Shown: piece after piece, positions 1-7,976 of the stretch | Position numbering within the stretch: position 1 is the first letter of the stretch | Layout: each line of letters opens with the position of its first letter | The notes under the pieces: generated by a model | Databases searched by the model: none | Told to the model about the DNA's origin: nothing | The model's input: the letters and a program-made list of their open reading frames with translations, nothing else | NCBI RefSeq assembly: GCF_965662675.1 | Contig: NZ_CBFIIK010000071.1 | Span: 1 to 13,998 of the forward strand | Origin: Roseicyclus sp965662675 | GTDB lineage: Bacteria > Pseudomonadota > Alphaproteobacteria > Rhodobacterales > Rhodobacteraceae | DNA: 13,998 bases | Reading direction: 5' to 3' | Made by a program: the position numbers and the translations under genes

Positions 1-3000
1 GACGACATGGACGCAATCAAGGCAGAGGCGGCGCAGGTCGGCTATCCGCTCATGCTCAAGGCCTCTTGGGGCGGCGGCGGTCGGGGTATGCGCCCCATCG
101 AAAACCCCGATGAATTGCCAGAAAAGGTTTTAGAGGGACGCCGCGAAGCCGAGGCCGCGTTTGGGAATGGCGAGGGGTATCTGGAAAAGATGATCCAGCG
201 CGCCCGCCACGTAGAAGTTCAGATCCTTGGGGATCAGCAAGGCAATATCTACCACCTCTATGAGCGCGATTGTTCTGTCCAGCGCCGCAACCAAAAGGTC
301 GTGGAGCGCGCGCCCGCCCCCTATCTCAGTCAGGCCCAGCGCGAAGAGATCTGCCTGCTCGGCAAGAAAATCTGCACACATGTGAATTACGAATGCGCGG
401 GCACCGTCGAATTCCTGATGGATATGGACAGCGGCGCCTTTTATTTCATCGAGGTGAACCCCCGCGTGCAGGTCGAACATACCGTGACCGAAGAGGTGAC
501 GGGCATCGACATCGTGCGCGCGCAAATCCTGATCGCAGAGGGCAAATCTCTGGTCGAAGCGACGGGTGTGGCCAGCCAATACGATGTGAAGCTCGACGGT
601 CACGCGATTCAGTGCCGTGTCACGACCGAAGATCCGACCAACAACTTCATCCCCGATTATGGGCGTATCACCGCCTATCGGGGCGCGACGGGCATGGGCA
701 TCCGGCTTGATGGCGGCACGGCCTATTCGGGCGCGGTGATCACGCGCTATTACGACTCGCTTCTGGAAAAAGTCACCGCTTGGGCGCCGACGCCAGAGGC
801 CGCGATCGCGCGGATGGACCGGGCTTTGCGCGAGTTCCGCATTCGGGGCGTGAACACGAATATCGATTTCGTGATCAACCTGCTGAAACACCCGACCTTC
901 CTGAATTACCAATACACGACCAAGTTCATCGACACGACGCCCGCGCTGTTCGATTTCAAGCCGCGCCGTGACAGGGCCACGCGCATCTTGACCTATGTGG
1001 CCGATATCACCGTCAACGGACACCCCGAGACCCAAGGCCGCCCACAACCGCGCGCCGATGTGAAGCCGCCCAAAGCCCCCGCTGCGCGAAGCGATCGCTA
1101 CATTTCGGGCACAAGGCAGCTGTTGGAGGAGAAGGGGCCAAAGGCGGTAGCCCAGTGGATGAAGGATCAGACCCAGCTCTTGATCACCGACACGACGATG
1201 CGCGACGGGCATCAGTCGCTCTTGGCAACCCGCATGCGCTCGATCGACATGATCCGCGTGGCACCCGCCTATGCCGCCAAGCTGCCGGGGCTGTTCAGCG
1301 TCGAATGCTGGGGCGGCGCGACCTTCGATGTCGCCTATCGCTTCTTGCAGGAATGCCCATGGCAACGCCTGCGCGATATCCGCGCCGCCATGCCCAATAT
1401 CATGACCCAGATGCTTTTGCGTGGCGCCAACGGGGTGGGCTACACGATATACCCTGACAATGTGGTGCAGGCCTTCGTGCGTCAGGCCGCCGATAGCGGC
1501 GTCGACATCTTCCGCGTTTTCGACAGCCTGAACTGGGTCGAGAACATGCGCGTGGCGATGGATGCGGTGCAGGATGCGGGCAAGATCTGCGAAGGCACGA
1601 TCTGCTACACGGGCAATATCCTCGATCCTGACCGGGCGAAGTATGACCTGAAATACTACGTCAAGATGGCCAAGGATCTGGAGGCCGCGGGCGCGCATGT
1701 CCTGGGGCTGAAGGATATGGCGGGGCTGCTCAAGCCCGCATCGGCGGCCGTCTTGATCCCCGCGCTGAAGGATGCAGTGGACCTGCCCATCCATTTCCAC
1801 ACCCATGACACGGCGGGCGTGGCTTGCGGCACGATCCTGACGGCGGCGGCGGCGGGTGTCGATGCCGTCGATTGCGCAATGGATGCGCTGTCGGGCAACA
1901 CCTCTCAGGCGACGCTGGGAACAATCGTGGAGTCCCTGCAATTCACCGAGCGCGACACGGGCCTTGATATCCGCGCGATCCGCGAGATCAGCGATTACTG
2001 GGAAGCCGTGCGCGCCCATTACGCCGCGTTCGAGTCCGGCATGCAGGCCCCCGCCTCCGAGGTCTATCTGCACGAAATGCCGGGCGGCCAGTTCACCAAC
2101 CTCAAGGCGCAGGCGCGCTCGATGGGGCTCGAGGATCGCTGGCACGAGGTGGCGCAGATGTATGCCGATGTGAACCGGATGTTCGGCGATATCGTCAAGG
2201 TGACGCCGTCGTCCAAGGTGGTGGGCGATATGGCGCTGATGATGGTCTCCCAAGGGTTGACGCGCGCCGATGTCGAAGACCCGGCCAAGGATGTGGCCTT
2301 TCCCGATAGCGTGATCGACATGATGCGCGGCAATCTGGGCCAGCCGCCGGGCGGCTTTCCCCCCGGCATCTTGAAAAAGGTGCTGAAAGACGAGGTGCCG
2401 ATCCTCGATCGCCCCGGCCTGCATGTGGCATCCATCGATCTGGAAAAAACCCGGACCGAGGTGGCGGCCAAGCTGGAACAAGACGTCGATGACGAGGATC
2501 TGATGGGATATTTGATGTATCCCAAGGTCTTCAGCGATTACGCCACCCGCCACAAGGATTACGGGCCGGTCCGCACCCTGCCCACGCGCACCTTCTTTTA
2601 CGGGATGGAACCCGGCGAAGAAATCGAGGCCGAGATCGACCCCGGTGTCACGCTCAACATCCAGCTTCAAGCCGTGGGCGAGACCACCGAAGAAGGCGAG
2701 GTCAAGGTCTTCTTCGAGTTGAACGGCCAGCCCCGCACCATCCGCGTGCCCAACCGCAAGCTGGGTGCGACCGTCGCAAAACGCCCCAAGGCCGAAATCG
2801 GCAACCCCAACCATATCGGCGCGCCGATGCCCGGTGTCGTGGCCTCGGTCGCGGTCACGGTCGGCCAAAAGCTCAAGATGGGCGATCTGATGCTGACCAT
2901 CGAGGCGATGAAGATGGAAACCGGCCTGCATGCCGAACGCGACGCCGTGGTGCGCGCCGTCCATGTCGGCCCCGGCGGCCAGATCGACGCCAAGGATCTG

Positions 3001-3018
3001 CTGATCGAATTGGAGTGA
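1..3018 (+). CDS. pyc: Pyruvate carboxylase, 5'-truncated by the window edge
   Basis: Biotin enzyme that carboxylates pyruvate to oxaloacetate with ATP and bicarbonate, in the cytoplasm (anaplerosis). The reading frame is open from base 1, so the true start lies upstream; about 1005 of the usual ~1150 residues are here. Fragment order: ATP-grasp part of biotin carboxylase with the glycine-rich KASWGGGGRGMR loop near residues 20-31; biotin carboxylase C-terminal part (CRVTTEDP, near 208); carboxyltransferase domain from about residue 390, opening with DTTMRDGHQS (from 397), a likely carboxylated Lys571 in GLKDMAG, and metal-binding His600/His602 in HFHTHDT; then the PYC domain; then a biotinyl domain with EAMKMET and biotinylated Lys971, 35 residues from the end. 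Single-chain order BC-CT-BCCP separates it from acetyl-CoA or propionyl-CoA carboxylase alpha subunits. No frameshift seen. Confidence 0.97.
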   Translation, partial: DDMDAIKAEAAQVGYPLMLKASWGGGGRGMRPIENPDELPEKVLEGRREAEAAFGNGEGYLEKMIQRARHVEVQILGDQQGNIYHLYERDCSVQRRNQKVVERAPAPYLSQAQREEICLLGKKICTHVNYECAGTVEFLMDMDSGAFYFIEVNPRVQVEHTVTEEVTGIDIVRAQILIAEGKSLVEATGVASQYDVKLDGHAIQCRVTTEDPTNNFIPDYGRITAYRGATGMGIRLDGGTAYSGAVITRYYDSLLEKVTAWAPTPEAAIARMDRALREFRIRGVNTNIDFVINLLKHPTFLNYQYTTKFIDTTPALFDFKPRRDRATRILTYVADITVNGHPETQGRPQPRADVKPPKAPAARSDRYISGTRQLLEEKGPKAVAQWMKDQTQLLITDTTMRDGHQSLLATRMRSIDMIRVAPAYAAKLPGLFSVECWGGATFDVAYRFLQECPWQRLRDIRAAMPNIMTQMLLRGANGVGYTIYPDNVVQAFVRQAADSGVDIFRVFDSLNWVENMRVAMDAVQDAGKICEGTICYTGNILDPDRAKYDLKYYVKMAKDLEAAGAHVLGLKDMAGLLKPASAAVLIPALKDAVDLPIHFHTHDTAGVACGTILTAAAAGVDAVDCAMDALSGNTSQATLGTIVESLQFTERDTGLDIRAIREISDYWEAVRAHYAAFESGMQAPASEVYLHEMPGGQFTNLKAQARSMGLEDRWHEVAQMYADVNRMFGDIVKVTPSSKVVGDMALMMVSQGLTRADVEDPAKDVAFPDSVIDMMRGNLGQPPGGFPPGILKKVLKDEVPILDRPGLHVASIDLEKTRTEVAAKLEQDVDDEDLMGYLMYPKVFSDYATRHKDYGPVRTLPTRTFFYGMEPGEEIEAEIDPGVTLNIQLQAVGETTEEGEVKVFFELNGQPRTIRVPNRKLGATVAKRPKAEIGNPNHIGAPMPGVVASVAVTVGQKLKMGDLMLTIEAMKMETGLHAERDAVVRAVHVGPGGQIDAKDLLIELE

Positions 3019-3051
3019 GAGGGGGCGGGACGCGCGCTTTGCACTAGGCAA

Positions 3052-3072
3052 ACACCCTGCCCGACGGGGTGT
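3052..3072 (+). other. Small inverted repeat after pyc
   Basis: ACACCC (3052-3057) and GGGTGT (3067-3072) can form a 6-bp stem with a 9-base loop, 34 bases after the pyc stop. No T-run follows, so it does not meet the rule for an intrinsic terminator; it could protect the 3' end of the pyc mRNA or be chance. A perfect 10-bp palindrome GGGCGCGCCC follows at 3113-3122. The rest of 3019-3162 shows no gene. Confidence 0.25.
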
Positions 3073-3162
3073 CACCATGCTGCGACCGGCCAAAGCGTCA
3101 GGTTGTTTACAGGGGCGCGCCCGCAGCCGGCGAAAACCCGCGTCAAACCCGCAAATTCCCCC

Positions 3163-3191
3163 TTGCACCCCCCAGCACTTGGCACTAATAC
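3163..3191 (+). promoter_or_regulatory. Sigma70-type promoter for tRNA-Gly
   Basis: TTGCAC at 3163-3168 and TAATAC at 3186-3191 are separated by exactly 17 bases. Each matches the housekeeping consensus at most positions. The predicted start of transcription, near 3198, leaves a leader of only about 7 bases before the mature tRNA at 3205, as expected for a tRNA promoter. Confidence 0.7.
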
Positions 3192-3204
3192 CCGCCTCCA
3201 CAGA

Positions 3205-3279
3205 GCGGGTGTAGCTCAGGGGTAGAGCATTACCTTGCCAAGGTAAGGGTCGTGAGTTCGAATCTCATCACCCGCTCCA
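3205..3279 (+). tRNA. tRNA-Gly (anticodon GCC)
   Basis: A full cloverleaf can be drawn. The acceptor stem GCGGGTG (3205-3211) pairs perfectly with CACCCGC (3269-3275). The D stem is GCTC/GAGC. The anticodon stem TTACC/GGTAA carries the loop TTGCCAA with anticodon GCC at 3237-3239. The T stem GTGAG/CTCAT encloses TTCGAAT, and the discriminator base is T3276. The CCA end (3277-3279) is encoded. It reads the glycine codons GGC and GGU. It is flanked by its own promoter and terminator, so it is probably transcribed alone. Confidence 0.97.
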
Positions 3280-3289
3280 GTCGCAAAGG

Positions 3290-3315
3290 CCCGGGTCGCA
3301 AGACCCGGGTCTTTT
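3290..3315 (+). terminator. Intrinsic terminator of tRNA-Gly
   Basis: CCCGGGTC (3290-3297) and GACCCGGG (3302-3309) form a perfect 8-bp GC-rich stem capped by the GNRA tetraloop GCAA, followed by TCTTTT (3310-3315). It starts 10 bases after the tRNA CCA end. Confidence 0.9.
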
Positions 3316-3349
3316 CGTTTGCGCCGGTCACGTCACAACAGGCGCTGGA

Positions 3350-3377
3350 TTGATCCCGATGCTCTTTCGCGTATATG
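3350..3377 (+). promoter_or_regulatory. Possible promoter of the DUF1972 glycosyltransferase
   Basis: TTGATC (3350-3355) and TATATG (3372-3377) with 16 bases between them form a fair housekeeping-type promoter. It would give a leader of roughly 80 bases to the ATG at 3467. It lies between the tRNA-Gly terminator and the gene, where a promoter is needed. Prediction by eye only. Confidence 0.4.
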
Positions 3378-3466
3378 CATGCGCGATAGATGATCTGTGC
3401 CGGATACATGAAACGTCACCCAAGCCCCATCCGCTTCACCACCCCGCTGCCCGGAAAGCGGCGCTG

Positions 3467-4567
3467 ATGAGCGAGAGGGGGAAGGTCGCGATCATCGGCA
3501 CGCTCGGCGTGCCGGGGCGCTATGGCGGGTTCGAGACCTTGGCCGAGGAATTGGTGCGCGCCGCCGCCCGCTCTGGCCGTGCCGATCGGCTGACCGTCTG
3601 GTGCAGCGCGCCGCAAACCGCAAAGCCCCTGCCTGACAGCTATATGGGTGTGGCGCTGCGCTACCTGCCGCTCAGGGCCAACGGGGCGCAATCCATCCCT
3701 TATGATGCGCTCTCACTTTGGCAAGCGGCCCGCGGCGGCTACAGCGCGGCGCTTTTGCTGGGCGTGTCGGGGGCCATGGCATTGCCGGCGCTGCGCGCGC
3801 TCTCGCCCATGCGGATCATCTGCAATATCGACGGGGTGGAATGGCGACGCCAGAAATGGCGCGGGGCCGCGCGCGCAGTGCTGAAACGCTCCGAGGCCGC
3901 CGCCGTGCGCTGGTCGCATACGCTGATCGCCGACAACCCCGAGATCGCCCGCCACGTGAGCGAGAGCTACCAGCGGGGCACGATCGAAATCCCCTATGGC
4001 CATGAGGAAACGAACCCCTCGCCGCCTGCCGATATCAGCGATCTCGCTTTGCCTGACGGCTACGCGATGGCGATGGCGCGCGCCGAACCCGAGAACCATC
4101 TTGAGCTGATCTTGTCGCATTTCGCCTCTGACCCCACCTTGCCGCCGCTAGTGGTGATGTCGAACTGGGACGACACGGGCCATGGTCGGATGCTGGCCAA
4201 ACGTTTTCAAGGAAAGCCACGGCTGCATCTGGTCGATGCGGATTATGACCCCGCCCGCCTTGCCGCGATCCGCGCCGGTGCGCTGTGCTATATCCACGGC
4301 CATGCCGCCGGCGGTACCAACCCGGCCCTTGTCACCATGATGGGCCAAGGCCTGCCCATCGCGGCATGGGATTGCACCTATAACCGCGCCACGACCGAGG
4401 GTCAGGCCGGGTTTTTCGACAGTGCTGCGGGGCTGCACGCCTGCCTGCAGGGCTTGACCGATAATGCCGCCGCCGCGGCCATGGGCGCGCGATTACGGGC
4501 CATTGCCGAGCGCCGCTATCGCTGGGAAGATGTCACAGATGCCTATTTCCGTCTGCTCGGCCTCTAG
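3467..4567 (+). CDS. DUF1972/GT4-type glycosyltransferase
   Basis: Predicted cytoplasmic, GT-B-fold glycosyltransferase of 366 residues with an N-terminal DUF1972 domain, a type often called rhamnosyltransferase-like; donor and acceptor sugars cannot be read from the sequence. Signs: the N-terminal Rossmann strand and loop GKVAIIGTLGVPGRYGGFET (residues 5-24), the central IDGVEWRRQKW (DUF1972 hallmark), and a C-terminal nucleotide-sugar binding stretch from about residue 282 (GGTNPALV, then GLPIAAWD and NRATTE). There is no signal peptide or membrane span. The ATG at 3467 is chosen because GGAAAG lies about 10 bases upstream and the family begins at this point; an in-frame TTG at 3350 would add 39 unlike residues and overlaps a possible promoter. 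It is alone on its strand between a tRNA unit and hisB. A role in capsule, exopolysaccharide or O-antigen assembly is an inference. Confidence 0.85.
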   Translation: MSERGKVAIIGTLGVPGRYGGFETLAEELVRAAARSGRADRLTVWCSAPQTAKPLPDSYMGVALRYLPLRANGAQSIPYDALSLWQAARGGYSAALLLGVSGAMALPALRALSPMRIICNIDGVEWRRQKWRGAARAVLKRSEAAAVRWSHTLIADNPEIARHVSESYQRGTIEIPYGHEETNPSPPADISDLALPDGYAMAMARAEPENHLELILSHFASDPTLPPLVVMSNWDDTGHGRMLAKRFQGKPRLHLVDADYDPARLAAIRAGALCYIHGHAAGGTNPALVTMMGQGLPIAAWDCTYNRATTEGQAGFFDSAAGLHACLQGLTDNAAAAAMGARLRAIAERRYRWEDVTDAYFRLLGL

Positions 4568-4632
4568 CCCGCTCTTTCCCCTGCGCCAAGGCACGGCTAT
4601 ACCGCCGCCACATGCGACAAGGGAGCAGGCCG

Positions 4633-5220
4633 ATGCGCACCGCCCAGATCACCCGTAAGACCAACGAGACCGACATCACCCTGTCGGTCGCGCTCGATGG
4701 CACGGGACGCCGTGACATCAAGACCGGCATAGGGTTTTTCGATCATATGCTCGACCAACTCGCCCGCCACGCGCTGATCGACATGGAAATCAACGCCACG
4801 GGCGATCTGCATATCGACGATCACCACACGGTCGAGGATGTGGGCATCGCACTGGGCCAAGCGCTGGCGCGGGCGATGGGCGACAAACGCGGCATCCGCC
4901 GCTATGGCAGCTTTCACCTTGCGATGGATGACGCGCTCCTGCGCGCGGCCCTCGACTTGTCGGGGCGGCCTTATCTGGTCTGGGATGTGGAATTTCCCAC
5001 CGCCAAGATCGGCGGTTTCGACACCGAGTTGGTGCGCGAGTTCTTCCAAGCGCTCTCGACCCATGGCGGCATCACGCTGCATGTAACGAAGCTCGCCGGG
5101 ATCAACAGCCACCACATCGCGGAAGCGGCCTTCAAATCCGTGGCGCGCGCGCTGCGCGAGGCGCTCGAGCCAGATCCGCGCAGCGAGGGTGCCATCCCCT
5201 CGACCAAGGGAACGCTGTGA
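4633..5220 (+). CDS. hisB: Imidazoleglycerol-phosphate dehydratase
   Basis: Cytoplasmic manganese enzyme of histidine synthesis; it dehydrates imidazole glycerol phosphate to imidazole acetol phosphate. The 195 residues match the usual monofunctional HisB length; the phosphatase domain of enterobacterial HisB is absent. Visible motifs are FFDHMLDQLARH, the first metal cluster DHHTVED (His64, His65, Glu68) and the repeat cluster SHHIAEA (His160, His161, Glu164), reflecting the duplicated fold. The ATG at 4633 is chosen over an in-frame ATG at 4612 because AAGGGAG sits 7 bases before it and the protein then starts as family members do (MRTAQITRKT). A CTATAC box at 4597-4602 may be its -10 element but no good -35 is seen. 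hisH follows after 4 bases, so the two are very likely co-transcribed and translationally coupled. Confidence 0.96.
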   Translation: MRTAQITRKTNETDITLSVALDGTGRRDIKTGIGFFDHMLDQLARHALIDMEINATGDLHIDDHHTVEDVGIALGQALARAMGDKRGIRRYGSFHLAMDDALLRAALDLSGRPYLVWDVEFPTAKIGGFDTELVREFFQALSTHGGITLHVTKLAGINSHHIAEAAFKSVARALREALEPDPRSEGAIPSTKGTL

Positions 5221-5224
5221 CCGC

Positions 5225-5863
5225 ATGACCACGGTCTTGATCGACTACGATTCCGGCAATCTGCATTCGGCCGAGAAAGCCTTTCAGCGGATGGCCGCCG
5301 AGGGCGGGCATGGCGCGGTCGTGGTGACATCCGACCCCGATCAGGTGGCGCGCGCCACCCGTATCGTGCTGCCCGGTGATGGTGCCTTTCCAGCCTGCCG
5401 TCGGGGCCTGCAAGCCATCGACGGGCTGGAAGCCGCGATCGTCGAGGGCGTGGAACAGCGCGGCGTGCCGTTCTTGGGCATCTGCGTCGGTATGCAGATG
5501 CTGGCCACATGGGGCCGCGAATACGAGGATGTGGCGGGTTTTGGTTGGGTGCAGGGCGAGGTGACGCGCATCACCCCTGCCGATCCCGCCCTCAAGGTGC
5601 CGCATATGGGCTGGAACGATCTGGTGATCGACCGACCCCATCCGGTGCTGGCGGGGATCGAAACGGGCGATCACGCCTATTTCGTCCATTCCTACGCCAT
5701 GCGCGTGGAAAATCCCGCCGATCTTCTGGCACATGTCGATTATGGCGGGCCAGTCACGGCGATCGTGGGCCGCGCCAATGTCGTGGGAACCCAGTTCCAC
5801 CCCGAGAAAAGCCAGCGCGCGGGGCTCAGGCTGATCGCCAATTTCCTGAACTGGCGTCCCTGA
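5225..5863 (+). CDS. hisH: Imidazole glycerol phosphate synthase, glutamine amidotransferase subunit
   Basis: Class I glutaminase of 212 residues that releases ammonia from glutamine and channels it into HisF, giving IGP and AICAR. The nucleophile is Cys87 in GICVGMQ; the other triad members are His192 and Glu194 in FHPEKSQ. The oxyanion-strand region GDGAFP is also present. The ATG at 5225 begins the typical MTTVLIDYDSGNLHS; an upstream in-frame ATG at 5189 lies inside hisB and is unlikely. The AAGGGA inside the end of hisB (about 5207) is a plausible ribosome binding site. Its partner hisF is about 1.35 kb downstream, separated by the opposing DUF2147 gene and hisA. The stop lies 16 bases from the converging DUF2147 stop with no obvious terminator between them. 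Confidence 0.96.
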   Translation: MTTVLIDYDSGNLHSAEKAFQRMAAEGGHGAVVVTSDPDQVARATRIVLPGDGAFPACRRGLQAIDGLEAAIVEGVEQRGVPFLGICVGMQMLATWGREYEDVAGFGWVQGEVTRITPADPALKVPHMGWNDLVIDRPHPVLAGIETGDHAYFVHSYAMRVENPADLLAHVDYGGPVTAIVGRANVVGTQFHPEKSQRAGLRLIANFLNWRP

Positions 5864-5879
5864 ACCCCGCCGCCTGCGA

Positions 5880-6275
5880 TCAGTTGCGCTGCCAGGTGCC
5901 GCCCTCGCGGCAGATGGCACCGCCCATCACGCAGCCTGACACGGTCAAGGCATTGCCCGCCAGCGCAAGCCGCGAGCGATAATCCCGCCCGCGATCGGGC
6001 GAATGCAGCATGCCGCGATACTGGCCGGCCTCGCCTGTCGGGTTGGTATCCCAGATCAATTGGCGGCCAGTGTTCTCGGACTGCATCGGATTGCCCGCGC
6101 TGTCGAAGGATTGCACCAACGTGCCGCAAAGCGAGGTGCCGCATTGCGTGATCCGGATGATCCCGCTGTTGCCGTTGTCATCGGCCGCCGTACGCCAATC
6201 GCCGATCAAGGGATCGGCCATCGCAGCAGTTGCCATCACCATCAGCGCCACAGCGCCGCCTACCAGTTTCCGCAT
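5880..6275 (-). CDS. Secreted DUF2147 family protein
   Basis: Small exported protein of unknown function, 131 residues. The first 20 residues are a clear signal peptide: MRK, a hydrophobic stretch, then AAMA before DPLIGDW, a good signal peptidase I site. The mature ~111 residues follow the DUF2147 plan: the opening GDWRTAADD, then IRITQCG, GNP and SENTGRQLIWD, and a C-terminal GGTWQRN. Four cysteines lie in two pairs (QCGTSLCG and GCVMGGAIC), so periplasmic disulfides are possible. The ATG at 6275 is decided by a strong GGGAGGAGA site 7 bases upstream; an in-frame ATG 27 bases earlier has no such site. It sits on the opposite strand inside the histidine cluster, diverging from hisA and converging on hisH. 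There is no sign that it acts in histidine synthesis. Confidence 0.88.
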   Translation of the reverse strand: MRKLVGGAVALMVMATAAMADPLIGDWRTAADDNGNSGIIRITQCGTSLCGTLVQSFDSAGNPMQSENTGRQLIWDTNPTGEAGQYRGMLHSPDRGRDYRSRLALAGNALTVSGCVMGGAICREGGTWQRN

Positions 6276-6420
6276 AACATCTCCTCCCAAGAGTTGCGCC
6301 ATGATCTAGCCGCGCGGGGGGGGCATGTGTCCAGCATGACGTTGCGCCAAATGCCGGTCTTGCCCATCGCGCGCCCCTTTGACAAAAGCGCGCCAGATGA
6401 CCGCGAAAGGAACAAGCGCC

Positions 6421-7137
6421 ATGATCCTCTACCCCGCTATCGACCTCAAGGATGGTCATGCCGTCCGTCTTGTGCGCGGTGAAATGGATCAGGCGACCGT
6501 GTTCAACACCGATCCGGCAGCACAGGCACGCGCCTTTCAGGATGCGGGCAGCGCATGGCTGCACCTCGTCGATCTGAACGGCGCCTTCGCGGGTGAGCCC
6601 GTGAATGGCGCCGCCGTCGAGGCGATCTTGGCCGCCACCGATATCCCTGCGCAACTCGGCGGCGGCATCCGCGACATGGCCACGATCGAGATGTGGCTGA
6701 AAAAGGGTATCGCCCGCGTGATCCTTGGCACCGTCGCGGTGGAAAACCCCGATCTGGTGCGCGCCGCCGCCCGCGCTTTCCCCGGCCAAGTCGCCGTGGG
6801 CATCGATGCGCGCAAGGGCCGGGTCGCCACCAAGGGCTGGGCCGAAGAAACCGATGTGATGGTCACCGATCTGGCGCGCCAGTTCGAAGATGCGGGCGTG
6901 GCCGCGATCATCTACACCGATATCGACCGCGACGGGGCGATGGGGGGGCCGAACGTGCAGGCCACCGCCGATCTGGCGCGCGCGACCGCCATCCCCGTCA
7001 TCGCAAGCGGCGGGGTGTCCTCGCTGGCCGATCTCATCGCCCTGCGCGACACGGGCGCCATTGCCGGCGCCATCTCGGGGCGCGCGCTCTATGATGGCGC
7101 GCTCGATCTCGGCCAAGCACTCGCAGCCCTTGCCTGA
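6421..7137 (+). CDS. hisA: ProFAR isomerase (phosphoribosylformimino-AICAR-phosphate isomerase)
   Basis: Cytoplasmic TIM-barrel enzyme of 238 residues that opens the ribose of ProFAR by Amadori rearrangement to give PRFAR, the substrate of HisF. Catalytic Asp8 lies in YPAIDLKDG and Asp129 in VGIDARKG. The half-barrel repeats show as AQLGGGIRD and VIASGGVSS, with YTDIDRDG (Asp169) opposite. The ATG at 6421 is chosen because GAAAGGAA ends about 8 bases upstream and the protein then begins as HisA does; an in-frame ATG at 6379 would add 14 unrelated residues. The 145-base gap to the divergent DUF2147 gene must hold promoters for both; I could not define a convincing pair of boxes. hisF follows after 77 bases. 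Confidence 0.96.
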   Translation: MILYPAIDLKDGHAVRLVRGEMDQATVFNTDPAAQARAFQDAGSAWLHLVDLNGAFAGEPVNGAAVEAILAATDIPAQLGGGIRDMATIEMWLKKGIARVILGTVAVENPDLVRAAARAFPGQVAVGIDARKGRVATKGWAEETDVMVTDLARQFEDAGVAAIIYTDIDRDGAMGGPNVQATADLARATAIPVIASGGVSSLADLIALRDTGAIAGAISGRALYDGALDLGQALAALA

Positions 7138-7214
7138 TCCCTTCATCTTTCCGAAAATACGCAAATCCCGCCGCCCGCCTTCCCTCGCCCCCGCCAATCG
7201 GCTAGGCAGATCCC

Positions 7215-7976
7215 ATGCTCAAGACCCGCATCATCCCCTGTCTCGATGTCGCCGATGGCCGCGTGGTCAAGGGGGTGAATTTCGTCGATCTGGTCGATGC
7301 GGGCGATCCGGTAGAACAGGCGCGCGCCTATGATGCGGCGGGTGCGGATGAGCTGTGTTTCCTCGACATCCACGCCACCCATGAAAACCGGGGCACGATG
7401 TATGATCTGGCCACCCGCACGGCCGAGCAATGCTTCATGCCGCTGACCATCGGCGGCGGCGTGCGCACGGTCGAGGATGTGCGCAACCTGCTTTTGGCGG
7501 GCGCCGACAAGGTCAGCTTCAACTCCGCCGCCGTGGCCGACCCCGATGTGGTGGCGCGCGCGGCCGACAAATTCGGCAGCCAATGCATCGTGGTGGCGAT
7601 CGACGCCAAGACCGTGGCGCCGGGAAAGTGGGAGATTTTCACCCATGGCGGTCGCAAAGCCACAGGCATCGACGCGGTGGAATTCGCCAAGATCGTAGTC
7701 GCCAAGGGCGCGGGCGAGATCTTGCTCACCTCGATGGATCGCGACGGCACGAAATCGGGATTCAACCTGCCGCTGACCCGCGCTGTGGCCGATGCGGTAC
7801 CCGTGCCGGTGATCGCAAGCGGCGGGGTGGGCACGCTCGACCATCTTGTCGAAGGCGTGACCGAGGGGCATGCGAGCGCCGTGCTCGCCGCCTCGATCTT
7901 TCACTTCGGCACCTATTCAATCGCCGAGGCCAAGGCCCATATGGCCGCGGCCGGTATCCCCGTGAGGTTGACATGA
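7215..7976 (+). CDS. hisF: Imidazole glycerol phosphate synthase, cyclase subunit
   Basis: TIM-barrel cyclase of 253 residues that joins HisH-derived ammonia with PRFAR to make IGP and AICAR. Catalytic Asp11 is in IIPCLDVADGRVVKG and Asp130 in VVAIDAK; phosphate-binding glycine loops show as TIGGGV and IASGGVG. Length and both ends fit the family. The ATG at 7215 is the only sensible start, although the Shine-Dalgarno signal is weak (AGGCAG, about 5 bases upstream). The last four bases overlap the hisE start as ATGA (7973-7976), a common sign of translational coupling. The 77-base gap before it is pyrimidine- and GC-rich and contains a short AT-rich motif noted separately. Confidence 0.96.
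   Translation: MLKTRIIPCLDVADGRVVKGVNFVDLVDAGDPVEQARAYDAAGADELCFLDIHATHENRGTMYDLATRTAEQCFMPLTIGGGVRTVEDVRNLLLAGADKVSFNSAAVADPDVVARAADKFGSQCIVVAIDAKTVAPGKWEIFTHGGRKATGIDAVEFAKIVVAKGAGEILLTSMDRDGTKSGFNLPLTRAVADAVPVPVIASGGVGTLDHLVEGVTEGHASAVLAASIFHFGTYSIAEAKAHMAAAGIPVRLT

Noticed and set aside
130..3201. Long open frame of over 1000 codons on the minus strand opposite pyc
   Set aside because: It is a shadow of the GC-rich pyc coding frame: His/Arg/Gly/Asp-rich composition, no recognisable domain, and no role for a ribosome site at its start.
3350..3466. N-terminal extension of the DUF1972 glycosyltransferase from a TTG start
   Set aside because: The 39 extra residues are unlike the family start and overlap a likely promoter; the ATG at 3467 has a ribosome site and gives the family N-terminus.
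6379..6407. TTGACA upstream of hisA as a -35 element
   Set aside because: At 16-18 bases downstream there is only CGCGAA-like sequence, with no -10 box, and the distance to the ATG would leave almost no leader.
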